37,527 nucleotides of DNA, taken from positions 1 to 37,527 of the forward strand of contig JAKOTQ010000034.1 of NCBI GenBank assembly GCA_029776205.1, read 5' to 3'. The DNA comes from Bacillota bacterium. Lineage in GTDB: Bacteria; Bacillota; UBA4882; UBA8346. The first letter of the stretch is position 1, and the number at the start of each line of letters is the position of its first letter. Of the stretch, positions 16,773 through 24,657 are shown piece by piece. The notes beneath the pieces were generated by a model that was not told the DNA's origin, searched no databases, and saw only the letters and a program-made list of their open reading frames with translations. Position numbers and translations under genes: made by a program.

Positions 16773-17927
16773 CTAAAACCGTTCCTTCAAAATATTGACG
16801 ATATCCTCCAACGTAGCATCCCGAGGATTGGCTTTCATCGAAACCGTATGAATACTCTCAGTGGCAATCTGTTGATACTCGCTTTCATCCAGGCCAAAAT
16901 ATCTGACTGTCGCAGGAATGCCCAACTTCTTCTGGAGAATCATAATGGTCTTTATGCCCAAAGCTGCCGCATCGATCGGATCCATTCCATCAGTCCGGCA
17001 TCCCAAAGCTTTCGCCATTTGCGCATATCTTTCATAACTTACCGCCATATTAAAACGAAGCACTGGAACCAACAAAACAGCAGACACCAATCCGTGAGGC
17101 TTTCCGGCACGAGCGCCGATAGCATTGGCCAAACCGTGCACAGCCCCTAAACGGGCGTTGGTCAGAGCCACCCCGGCCATCAAGCTTCCTTCAGCCATGG
17201 CTTCCCTGGCAGCCAGATCACTGCCGTCCTGAACCGCCTGACATATATGACTCCCGATCTTTTCGATGGCGCGGTAAGCGTAAATATCCGTCAACGGGCC
17301 TGCTCCTTTGGAAGTCAATGCTTCAATGGCATGGACCAAAGCATCAAATCCTGAATAGGCAGTCACGTCCGGCGGAGTCGACACCGTGAACCGGGGATCA
17401 ACGATAGCTACTTGCGCGGCAAAGTAGGGACTGCTGATCGACCGTTTGATCCGGCGGTCAGTATCCATCAAATCCGCACTGACAGTAACCTCTGCACCGG
17501 ACCCGGCCACCGTCGGAATAGTAATCAACGGAATCCCCGGAGTTTCCAGTTTCAAACCGTCAAAATACTCCTTGAGGTCATGTTGGCTATGGTATAAACC
17601 GGCAATGACTTTAGCAACATCCATAACACTGCCGCCGCCCAAACCGATAACCAGATCGGCTCTTTCCGCTCGGGCAACGGCCAATCCCTTCTCAACCGTT
17701 GCCAAAGATGGTTCCGGTTCCACTTCAGCAAAATGAATCGATTTCACTCCGCCGACTTTGAGCAGGTCAGTGATCTCATCCAGGATGCCGTTCTGACTTA
17801 AAGCCTGTTTCCCGGTTACCAACAAGGCCCGTTTTCCACAAAGTCGGCCTTTATAGGGAAGAATCCGGATAGCGCCGGATCCAAAATGGATTTCAGTCTG
17901 CAATTTGAACCAACGCGCCGCTGCCAT
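16773..17927 (-). CDS. Iron-containing alcohol dehydrogenase
   Basis: 384-residue group III (Fe-type) NAD(P)-dependent alcohol dehydrogenase. The NAD-binding motif GGGSVMD begins at 97, and the metal ligands appear as Asp195 and His199 (YSGFDALVHAIEA), His264 (LGAVHGLANAIG) and His278 (GKPHGLVSAVLL). PTVAGSGAEVT is also typical. Such enzymes include butanol, 1,3-propanediol and lactaldehyde reductases; substrate cannot be chosen from sequence. AAAGGAG precedes the ATG at 17927. A terminator upstream separates it from the GNAT/AbiGi operon, and its stop touches the start of the TPR gene. Confidence 0.92.
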   Translation of the reverse strand: MAAARWFKLQTEIHFGSGAIRILPYKGRLCGKRALLVTGKQALSQNGILDEITDLLKVGGVKSIHFAEVEPEPSLATVEKGLAVARAERADLVIGLGGGSVMDVAKVIAGLYHSQHDLKEYFDGLKLETPGIPLITIPTVAGSGAEVTVSADLMDTDRRIKRSISSPYFAAQVAIVDPRFTVSTPPDVTAYSGFDALVHAIEALTSKGAGPLTDIYAYRAIEKIGSHICQAVQDGSDLAAREAMAEGSLMAGVALTNARLGAVHGLANAIGARAGKPHGLVSAVLLVPVLRFNMAVSYERYAQMAKALGCRTDGMDPIDAAALGIKTIMILQKKLGIPATVRYFGLDESEYQQIATESIHTVSMKANPRDATLEDIVNILKERF

Positions 17928-17979
17928 CTTCTGGCTCCTTTAAACCTTTTTTACATTATATGTAACATTCGTGAATCAT

Positions 17980-18007
17980 AAAAAAACTCCTTCGCAGCCA
18001 GAAGGAG
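17980..18007 (-). terminator. Terminator of the AbiGi-GNAT operon
   Basis: The stem CTCCTTC/GAAGGAG (17987-17993 with 18001-18007) is followed on the minus strand by seven T (17980-17986). It lies 270 bp after the GNAT stop and beyond repeat copy B, which implies that copy B is transcribed as a long 3' untranslated region. Confidence 0.82.
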
Positions 18008-18121
18008 AAGAATTGAACTTTCAGTAAACAAAAGATATTCATCTAAAAGACAATTAAAAATTAGCTGGAAGAACATTCCGATATAAACTACGAGAAAAAG
18101 CCAACCAATCGGAGGAATGAC

Positions 18122-18252
18122 AATTCCAGCGAGTGGGACCCGCGACCAGGCCGATAATGGGAGGCTGGGGGTACTCCCAGCTTGGGGGTTCAGGACTTTC
18201 AGCCAGCCTCTGATGGGGAAGGTACAGGAAGGCAAATAGCGCCTCCTGTCGA
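18122..18252. repeat. Hairpin-rich intergenic repeat, copy B
   Basis: Aligns with copy A from about 11765 to 11909: TTCCAG, TGGGACCCGCG, GATAATGGG, GGGGTTCAGG and GCGCCTCCTGTCG occur in the same order. The hairpin at ATCCCCC/GGGGGAT in copy A is matched here by ACTCCCA/TGGGGGT (18173-18189), which has changed sequence but can still pair with one wobble. The last stem uses ACAGGAAGGC with CCTCCTGT (18224-18249). The rest of the 17928-18280 gap holds only the terminator. A 94-codon open frame across it looks spurious. Confidence 0.65.
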
Positions 18253-18280
18253 TATCAAATGATTTGCTAATTATTACATT

Positions 18281-18919
18281 TTAACCGGCAAGACCTTTTC
18301 TACCTTCCAATAGAGATTCATCCGGTATCACCTGCAAGGCTCTGGAAATAATCGTTTCAAATAGCGGCATATCTTTGATATCATCAATCCTTTTCGGCTG
18401 TTCCGGAACTGCCGGATGTTCGGCAAGGGTCATTTCCATCCAGACCACATCATACCATTGGCCGAATTTATACCCCACCTTATGATACATCCCAATCGGT
18501 TTGAAATGAAAGGTTTCATGAAATCGCAAGCTCTTTTCATTGGTTGCAGTGATACCCGCATAAACATTGTAATATCCCTGATACTTTAATAATTCAAATA
18601 ATGCAATATAAAGAGCTTTTCCAACCTTTTTCCGGTGATATTCGGGGCGGATATAAATCGATGCATCCACGGCCCATCCATAAGCGGCCCGTTCCCGATG
18701 CCGATTAGCATAGGCATAACCCGCTATACTTTGGTCTATCTCACAGACCAGCCAAGGATACTGATCCAGGACCTTAACGATTCTTTCGCGGAAATCGGCA
18801 ACGGAAGGCACTTCATACTCAAAGGAAATGGCCGTGTTCCTGATATATGGAGCATAAATCTCCAGTAAGGCAGCAGCATCAGCCTCCGTAGCCAACCGGA
18901 TATTTTTGGTGATACCCAT
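18281..18919 (-). CDS. GNAT acetyltransferase, phosphinothricin/methionine sulfoximine acetyltransferase-like
   Basis: 212-residue GNAT enzyme close to the phosphinothricin/methionine sulfoximine acetyltransferase group. It reads IRLATEADAAALLEIYAPYI at its start, followed by the pattern SFEYEVPSVADFRERI, GYAYANRHRERAAYGWAVDASIYI, a modified CoA loop YHRKKVGKALY, and the ending VGYKFGQWYDVVWMEM. The family detoxifies glutamate analogues such as phosphinothricin. The body ends near residue 165, and a further 45 residues rich in charged groups form an unusual C-terminal extension. AGGAGATG precedes the ATG. It lies 15 bp after an AbiGi-like gene on the same strand. Confidence 0.85.
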   Translation of the reverse strand: MGITKNIRLATEADAAALLEIYAPYIRNTAISFEYEVPSVADFRERIVKVLDQYPWLVCEIDQSIAGYAYANRHRERAAYGWAVDASIYIRPEYHRKKVGKALYIALFELLKYQGYYNVYAGITATNEKSLRFHETFHFKPIGMYHKVGYKFGQWYDVVWMEMTLAEHPAVPEQPKRIDDIKDMPLFETIISRALQVIPDESLLEGRKGLAG

Positions 18920-18933
18920 CTTTTCATCTCCTA

Positions 18934-19665
18934 TCAGAAATCCGAACGGATCTGTTCCACCGAAATAAGTTTGGAAGCTAATAGCTTTAATGTATCTGTA
19001 CCGGCATTGGTATAAATCGCCTCCAATCGATTAATAACCGGTAGCTTTTCGGCTTCCTTCGCGACGATGATATACTTCACATCTTCCGGCTTAAAGAATA
19101 ACCGGCCAATTTCCGCCAGTTTTCGATGGGCTGCTTCATTCCGTTTCGAATTTAAATATTCTTCCCGGGTTAAAAGATGCGGAGCCGGTTGCGGCACCCA
19201 TCGCCACTCTTTTTCATCATAAAATCGTTTGTGATGGACTTTACCGTCTATATCCACATAACCTTCATAAGGTTTAATATAGCGTAACAGCTCCAAATAG
19301 TCTCCGTGAAGTTCCGGATGCCCAGCGCCGACACCCCCTTTAACCTTTGGCAGAATATGGGCAGCCAAATCCGAACGGGGATGCAAATAAAGAACCGGGT
19401 TGATTCCGCTAGCGATCCCCCATTCCTTCGTCATACCGATGCCGTAACACCCATAAAAGTGAACATGCTCACCCAACTGGGACAGGGGTAAATCACAAAA
19501 GCAAACCATCGCTAATGCCCACTGCCATTTGGAAGAACCGGCTTCTCCAAAAAAACCTGAAAAGTCTTCCAAACAATACCGGGCCGAAAACCCTCTCTCG
19601 AAAACCTGAAAAATATCATCGACGCGCTTGGTAAAATGAAATAACGCCTGGGAACTGATGACCAT
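18934..19665 (-). CDS. AbiGi-like protein (antitoxin component of abortive infection system AbiG)
   Basis: 243 residues beginning SSQALFHFTKRVDDIFQVFE, then a conserved RYCLEDF, LAMVCFCDLPLSQLGEHVHFYG and YGIGMTKEWGIASGINPVLYL. This pattern is the AbiGi family, whose founding member is the antitoxin half of the lactococcal AbiG phage-resistance pair. Here no AbiGii toxin lies next to it: the downstream gene is a GNAT acetyltransferase, and upstream is a 284-bp gap. It may be a stand-alone member with a different job, or the GNAT may be its partner. GGAGG precedes the ATG at 19665. Family call is from pattern recognition. Confidence 0.75.
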   Translation of the reverse strand: MVISSQALFHFTKRVDDIFQVFERGFSARYCLEDFSGFFGEAGSSKWQWALAMVCFCDLPLSQLGEHVHFYGCYGIGMTKEWGIASGINPVLYLHPRSDLAAHILPKVKGGVGAGHPELHGDYLELLRYIKPYEGYVDIDGKVHHKRFYDEKEWRWVPQPAPHLLTREEYLNSKRNEAAHRKLAEIGRLFFKPEDVKYIIVAKEAEKLPVINRLEAIYTNAGTDTLKLLASKLISVEQIRSDF

Positions 19666-19915
19666 AAGATCCTCCGCAACACTTCATCATCCTGCTGCTG
19701 ATCTGTTCTATCAAAACTCGTTAAACAATATGCATGCCCGAATCAAATCAGCATTCTCTGTTCAAACAACGCTCGTAATGAAGTATGCCCAACTTTTAGG
19801 TACTCATGGTCTTGTTAACCGGTTTTCTGTAGGTTTTCCCCTTATCCAACTCTACAAGTAACCAACTTCCATGATTTCTATCATATACCATGGATTACCA
19901 AAATACCATACCAAA

Positions 19916-19947
19916 TTTTAAAGCCCTGGAATCCCAGGGCTTTAAAA
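19916..19947. terminator. Strong terminator after yhhQ
   Basis: Perfect 14-bp stem TTTTAAAGCCCTGG/CCAGGGCTTTAAAA (19916-19929 with 19934-19947) with a 4-base loop, just beyond the yhhQ stop. The symmetrical T and A ends allow termination on both strands. The remaining 19666-19915 stretch shows no gene. Confidence 0.85.
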
Positions 19948-19949
19948 TA

Positions 19950-20642
19950 TTATTTTAACACAAAAGGATTATAATTGGCGTCATAGTCATAATGGTCTTC
20001 CGCTTCCCTATGCTTCAACCAGTTGACCACCAGATAGGTTAAGGGCGTCGCGACGATCTCATAGGAGGTCTTAAAAACGTAGTTGGAGATAAGCACCGTA
20101 TAAATGAGGGCCGGTTCCCAGATTCCCCAAAAAGCAATGAACACAAAGAGTAAGGTATCGACAAACTGGCCGACCACGGTTGACCCAATAGTACGGACCC
20201 ACAGATACTTTCCCTGGGTCACGATCTTCAACCGCGACAAAATATAACTATTGCTGAACTCCCCGACAAAATAAGCAACGATGCTGGCGAAGGCGATGCG
20301 GGGCGCTGTCATCAACAGCGACTGATAAGCTGATTGCCCTGTCCAAAGAGGATCCGGAGGAAAAATGCCAACCAGCCATACGACTACAGCCATCAACACC
20401 AAACCAAAAAAACCGGACCAAATCACCCGGCGGGAGCGCTCATACCCATAGACTTCCGTAAGAACATCCGCAAAAATATAACTAAAGGGGAATAAAATCG
20501 TTCCCCCGTCAAAGGAAATATGCCAATGAAAAAAAGGAACTGTCAGCCGGAGCGCTTTGACCGATACGATATTGCTTATCAGCAAAACCGCCACAAAAGC
20601 TCCTAAGATCCAATCAAAATAACGATAAGTCCGTTCACCCAT
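19950..20642 (-). CDS. yhhQ: Queuosine precursor transporter (YhhQ family)
   Basis: 230-residue membrane protein with six or so hydrophobic segments. Hallmarks of the YhhQ/vitamin-precursor-transporter family are visible: GGTILFPFSYIFADVLTEVYG followed by RRVIW, then RIAFASIVAYFVGEFSNSY, and a C-terminal GQFVDTLLFVFIAFWG. The family imports 7-cyano-7-deazaguanine or 7-aminomethyl-7-deazaguanine for queuosine in tRNA. The ATG is one base after the dxs stop, so translation is coupled to dxs. I saw no preQ1 riboswitch, as expected given that position. It is the last gene of the xse-dxs operon. Confidence 0.9.
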   Translation of the reverse strand: MGERTYRYFDWILGAFVAVLLISNIVSVKALRLTVPFFHWHISFDGGTILFPFSYIFADVLTEVYGYERSRRVIWSGFFGLVLMAVVVWLVGIFPPDPLWTGQSAYQSLLMTAPRIAFASIVAYFVGEFSNSYILSRLKIVTQGKYLWVRTIGSTVVGQFVDTLLFVFIAFWGIWEPALIYTVLISNYVFKTSYEIVATPLTYLVVNWLKHREAEDHYDYDANYNPFVLK

Positions 20643-20643
20643 T

Positions 20644-22542
20644 TCAAATCCTCACACTCATACAAGTCAACGGTATATCCAAACCGCGGACAACCTTTAC
20701 TATACTTTCCGCATCCAACCCGCAATCCCGAAGCAGCTGGTCATTGGAACCATGAGGGACAAATTGATCCGGTATTCCTAGAATTTTCACAGAAAGATTC
20801 GGCAGATTCTGCCGGTTCAAATATTCCAAAACTGCTGTTCCAAATCCACCGGCCGCCACATTCTCCTCAATGGTGATTAAGTGTTGATGAGTAATGGCCA
20901 ATTTGTAAAGTAACGCTTCATCCAATGGTTTTGCGAAACGGGCATTCATCACAGTACACGAGATTCCATCAGATTCCAACCGCTTCGCTGCCTCTAACGC
21001 CGTATTAACCATCGAACCGATAGCGATCAAGGCCACCTTCTCGCCAAAACGGGCAATTTCCCCCCGCCCGATAGCTAACTGTTGATAGGGAGTATTGTAC
21101 CGTATCCCCATTCCGTCCCGTTTCGGATAACGAATAGCCACTGGGCCGTCATGATGAAGGGCGGTAAAGATCATATCTTTCAATTCTGCCTCATCCTTTG
21201 GCGCCATCAAGGTTAAATTAGGAATATGTCTTAAATAAGAAAGATCAAATACGCCATGATGAGTCGGACCATCCTGGCCGACCAGCCCAGCTCGGTCCAA
21301 CATAAACAATACCGGCAGATTTTGCAAACATACATCATGTAGAATCTGGTCATAGGCTCTCTGTAAAAAAGTGGAATAGATGCATACCACCGGCCGGAAT
21401 CCCTTTTTAGCCATCCCCGCGGCCATCGTCACTGCATGCTCTTCAGCGATCCCCACATCAATAAACCGCTCCGGTAATTGCTTGGCAAAATCCAACAAAC
21501 CGGTACCATCAGCCATCGCAGCCGTCACCGCGATAATCCGTTCATCCTGTTTAGCGAGGTTAACCAATGTCTTTCCTACAACTTCGGTATAGGTAACTGC
21601 CTTCGATGATTCTATTTTTCGGCCGGTAGCGACCTGGAAAGGCCCTGTTCCGTGGAATTTTTGTGGGTTGACTTCGGCCAAAGGATAACCTTTTCCCTTA
21701 ACCGTTAACACGTGAACCAGTACCGGTTTATTTAGAGCTTTCACATGAGCAAAACTCTCTTTTAAATCCGCGATATTATGGCCGTCGATAGGACCAACAT
21801 ATGTAATACCGAGATCCTCAAACAACATCCCGGGAATCACCAGATAATTAAGGGCATCCTCAAATTTACGCAGATACTGGACGGTAACCTTACCAACCCG
21901 GGGAATTCGATGCAGCATCTCTTCAACTTCCGCTTTGATTTTGCGGAGACGGGGACTTAGTTTCAACCGGGTAAGATACCGGGAAAGCGCACCCACGTTT
22001 TTGGAGATGGACATCTCATTGTCGTTTAAGACGATAATCAAATCCGTTTGTAACTGACCCAAATGATTTAGCGCCTCAAAGGCCATACCTCCGGTCATGG
22101 ATCCGTCGCCGATAACGGCGATAACTTTATGCTTCTCTCCCTTGAGATCGCGGGCTTTCGCCAAACCAACAGCTGCAGAGATCGAGGTCGAACTGTGGCC
22201 AGTGCCAAATATGTCATGTTCGCTCTCCTCCGGCTTAGGAAAACCGCTCAATCCCTTATATTGGCGCAACGTTTCAAACCGATCCCAACGGCCGGTCACC
22301 ATTTTATGAATATAAGCCTGGTGCCCTACATCCCATACGATCTGATCCCGGGGGCTGTCAAATATCGCATGCAGGGCAAGGGTTAATTCAACCACACCCA
22401 AATTGGGAGCCAGATGGCCTCCAGTCTGTGAAACCGTATGAAGTAGCAATTCCCGGATTTCTTTGGCCAACGCTTCCAATTCTGGTTCAGAGAGCGCTTT
22501 CAGATCTTGCGGCCCGTTAATTTTTTCCAATAGTTTTCCCAT
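20644..22542 (-). CDS. dxs: 1-deoxy-D-xylulose-5-phosphate synthase
   Basis: 632-residue thiamine-diphosphate enzyme that condenses pyruvate and glyceraldehyde 3-phosphate, the first step of the methylerythritol phosphate pathway to isoprenoids. Seen: DVGHQAYIHK (71-80), the ThDP motif GDGSMTGGMAFEALN beginning at 145 with the closing NDNEMSISKNVG, then FIDVGIAEEHAVTMAAG in the pyrimidine-binding domain and the C-terminal transketolase domain. Length is standard. Its start overlaps the upstream oapA gene by 26 bp and has AAAGGAAG upstream. The product supplies isoprenoids for the polyprenyl synthase encoded in the same operon. Confidence 0.96.
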   Translation of the reverse strand: MGKLLEKINGPQDLKALSEPELEALAKEIRELLLHTVSQTGGHLAPNLGVVELTLALHAIFDSPRDQIVWDVGHQAYIHKMVTGRWDRFETLRQYKGLSGFPKPEESEHDIFGTGHSSTSISAAVGLAKARDLKGEKHKVIAVIGDGSMTGGMAFEALNHLGQLQTDLIIVLNDNEMSISKNVGALSRYLTRLKLSPRLRKIKAEVEEMLHRIPRVGKVTVQYLRKFEDALNYLVIPGMLFEDLGITYVGPIDGHNIADLKESFAHVKALNKPVLVHVLTVKGKGYPLAEVNPQKFHGTGPFQVATGRKIESSKAVTYTEVVGKTLVNLAKQDERIIAVTAAMADGTGLLDFAKQLPERFIDVGIAEEHAVTMAAGMAKKGFRPVVCIYSTFLQRAYDQILHDVCLQNLPVLFMLDRAGLVGQDGPTHHGVFDLSYLRHIPNLTLMAPKDEAELKDMIFTALHHDGPVAIRYPKRDGMGIRYNTPYQQLAIGRGEIARFGEKVALIAIGSMVNTALEAAKRLESDGISCTVMNARFAKPLDEALLYKLAITHQHLITIEENVAAGGFGTAVLEYLNRQNLPNLSVKILGIPDQFVPHGSNDQLLRDCGLDAESIVKVVRGLDIPLTCMSVRI

Positions 22543-23116
22543 TCTTCCTTTTGACCTTCCTTGAGCCCGGTTTATTTTTGCGTTTCCTTTTTTTTACATC
22601 AAAGTCGAATATTTTAAACAACGAAAGGAATCGGCCTACAGTAAAAATAATATCATTGGCCCGCTTGATGGCGAAAGATTTCCCTAAAGATTTACCTCCC
22701 ACAGTGCAAGCTGCGATCAAAGCGATCCCTGATGCACTAAGTATATCCTGAAGTCCGTTTAACTTGCCTTGGCACACTTGCAAAATAACACTGGCCACAA
22801 TCGCCCCGCTGATGGTACCGGCAATGTCTCCAATGACATCATTGCAAAAATTAGCTACCTGATCTGCATGACGGATTAAAAAGATAGCTTCTTTAGAACC
22901 GGCTACCTTATCCGCACCCATGGCATGAAAAGGAGCTTCCGTAGCAGCGGTCACAGCCGTACCGATTAAATCAAACAAAATTCCGGTTAAAATCACCGCA
23001 CACAAAATCGCCAACGAAATCCAGATCGCTAATGAAAATTCAAATAAGAACGAAATAACGAGAGAAATCGTAAACGTCAAACACGCAATTTTAGCCGCAT
23101 GGGCCAAATTATCCAT
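22517..23116 (-). CDS. oapA: OLE-associated membrane protein OapA
   Basis: 199 residues with four predicted membrane spans (about 8-26, 30-52, 98-115, 124-146), a conserved-looking middle with VTAATEAPFHAMGADKVAGS, AIFLIRHADQVANFCNDVIG, and a very basic tail (KKRKRKNKPGSRKVKRKNGK) that could touch RNA. In OLE-containing Firmicutes a four-span membrane protein, OapA, is coded right after the OLE RNA gene and before dxs; it binds OLE RNA at the membrane and the complex affects Mg2+ and cold/alcohol stress responses. Both position and topology match here. AGGGGAT precedes the ATG, and the 3' end overlaps dxs by 26 bp. Automatic tools may label it a CorB-like transporter. Confidence 0.75.
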   Translation of the reverse strand: MDNLAHAAKIACLTFTISLVISFLFEFSLAIWISLAILCAVILTGILFDLIGTAVTAATEAPFHAMGADKVAGSKEAIFLIRHADQVANFCNDVIGDIAGTISGAIVASVILQVCQGKLNGLQDILSASGIALIAACTVGGKSLGKSFAIKRANDIIFTVGRFLSLFKIFDFDVKKRKRKNKPGSRKVKRKNGKTIGKN

Positions 23117-23129
23117 GGTTATCCCCTAA

Positions 23130-23829
23130 AAGTTTTCGATAATTCCTTGCCGTAATATTCAAAAACCGACCAATCGGCCGATTTAACATGAACCACTATG
23201 TAGTGGCGATGGTATCCCACCGGGTAAAGATTGTGACTTAGGTCCAGTAGGTTTTCCCACAGGCCTCCCAAGCGTCGCCGCTCAGGCGGTTTCCCTTTAT
23301 GGCCTGTTCGCTTTGTCGCCAAAAGCGAGACTGGATTACCACTGAGTACACACTGCAATCCCCGATGGAACTCAAGGATTTGAATAGCCTAGGAGTTTTC
23401 CTCAACAGGGTAAATCCATCTCCTAGCCTCTTTTGCAGCATTGGGTTTCAAATGGCAAGAGTTGTTTGGTCCTCGAGTAACCGCACAACTTGATACCCAT
23501 ATCCTCCCAAGCCACTCAAGGCAGGCTACGCTGCACCGATACTAAGTAAAATAATCGTACCATATGCAGGTTTACCCCCAAGCCGTAGTTCACGCTCGTT
23601 TTTAAATTAAATCAAAAACGGGATTCCCACGCACTTGGGCCTCCACGGTAGTGGGGTCAACGCCTACATGCCATTGTAGATCGCCCCATCCACCTTAACC
23701 CCCAGCACCAGCTCCCGACTGGGCGTCAGCGGCCAGCACCAGGGACTTCATCGATGTGCCCTTAACGGATTTTTAGGCCCGTCTTCAAAGACGGCTACCC
23801 CGACTAGGATACTACACCATCGCCGTTCT
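23130..23829 (-). ncRNA. ole: OLE RNA (ornate, large, extremophilic RNA)
   Basis: About 700 nt with no convincing gene, directly upstream of the OapA-like gene and downstream of xseA-xseB-polyprenyl synthase-PAP2, the known home of OLE RNA. The region is denser in G+C than the A+T-rich stretch next to it and full of stems read on the minus strand: CCGTCT/AGACGG with loop TTGA near the 5' end, CTACA/TGTAG inside a TGGGG/CCCCA stem (about 23655-23686), and CCACTA/TAGTGG (23193-23206) near the 3' end. Scattered short open frames of 60-80 codons on both strands do not resemble known proteins. OLE RNAs are about 600 nt or longer. Ends are estimated: 5' from the TATAAT box, 3' from the last stem before oapA. 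Confidence 0.78.
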
Positions 23830-23835
23830 CAACCT

Positions 23836-23841
23836 ATTATA
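23836..23841 (-). promoter_or_regulatory. -10 box of the OLE RNA promoter
   Basis: A perfect TATAAT on the minus strand about 7 bp before the first structured bases of the OLE region. The -35 region is weak: TTATGC at 18 bp spacing is the best candidate. It suggests OLE has its own promoter besides read-through from xseA. Confidence 0.5.
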
Positions 23842-24189
23842 ACATATTTTGAAGATACTGCATAAAAAGCTGTTCCCAATAATAACGGTTAATGGAATCT
23901 CTTATGAAAGATAAATCATAGATGGCAGAATTTAGGAGCCAGGAGTCAGAAGCTAAGTTAGTCATTCCTGAAAGAGCTTTTATCAATTTCTGAATAACAG
24001 TTTTATTGCTCCTAAAATCGCTAAATCGCTGCATTTCTGCATAAAAATGGTTAATTATAACTGAAAGATTATAAAAGCAGGAGCGAAATTATTCATTATT
24101 CCCTATCATTTAATACATAGAATACTACGAGATAAAAACCCGGAGAAACCTATCTACTATCTACTGTCTACTGTCTCCTGTCTACTAAA
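23842..24189. other. A+T-rich spacer between PAP2 gene and OLE RNA, with heptamer repeats
   Basis: No gene seen. Holds a tandem array of five 7-bp units (TATCTAC twice, TGTCTAC, TGTCTCC, TGTCTAC; 24151-24185) directly after the PAP2 stop, and a looser heptamer run around AGGAGCC AGGAGTC (23934 onward). A 65-codon frame on the minus strand overlaps this repetitive text and is unlikely to be coding. Confidence 0.6.
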
Positions 24190-24648
24190 TCACTTAAGCA
24201 ACAACAGTGCAACCACAATACCCAAAGCAGCTCCGGCGAAGACTTCGATCGGGGTATGCCCTAAAAGCTCTTTCAATCGTTCCTGATGAAATTCTCCCTC
24301 TTCAAAGACCTCATCCAGCATTTTATTTAAGACAATCGCCTGTTTACTGGCTGCCAACCGGACTCCGGCTGCATCATACATCACGATCAATGCCGTAACC
24401 ACTGACAAAGCTGCGATCGGGCTGTCCCATCCTTCGGTTATTCCAATGGCCACTGTCAGGGAAGATACTAAAGCCGAATGGGAGCTGGGCATCCCCCCTG
24501 CTCCCACAAACCGACGGAAATTAATCCGTTTTTCCTTGATAAAATAGAAAATTCCTTTCAAAAATTGGGCCAAGAACCATGCGGTCAACGATACCCCTAA
24601 AATTTGATTGGCCGCAATTTCTTGCAAAAAAGATCTCAAATCGATCAC
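24190..24648 (-). CDS. Divergent PAP2-family membrane protein (YuiD-like)
   Basis: 152 residues, several membrane spans. It contains the divergent PAP2 (DUF212) signatures GGMPSSHSALVSSLTVAIG, YDAAGVRLAASKQAIVLN and the C-terminal ELLGHTPIEVFAGAALG. The family is related to phosphatidic acid phosphatases; a role as lipid or prenyl pyrophosphate phosphatase is plausible beside isoprenoid genes but not shown. It starts 9 bp after the polyprenyl synthase stop, in the same operon. The OLE RNA gene follows after 350 bp. Confidence 0.88.
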   Translation of the reverse strand: MIDLRSFLQEIAANQILGVSLTAWFLAQFLKGIFYFIKEKRINFRRFVGAGGMPSSHSALVSSLTVAIGITEGWDSPIAALSVVTALIVMYDAAGVRLAASKQAIVLNKMLDEVFEEGEFHQERLKELLGHTPIEVFAGAALGIVVALLLLK

Positions 24649-24657
24649 TCTCTTTAA

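Noticed and set aside
19950-20660. preQ1 riboswitch before the queuosine transporter gene
   Set aside because: The gene starts one base after dxs, so there is no leader to hold it.
23119-23830. Decayed mobile element (IscB/TnpB-type) with a remnant open frame of 79 codons and a guide-RNA-like end
   Set aside because: The short frame matches no transposase or nuclease motif I know, and there are no terminal repeats. The neighbours on both sides are those of the OLE RNA locus, which explains the structure and length better.
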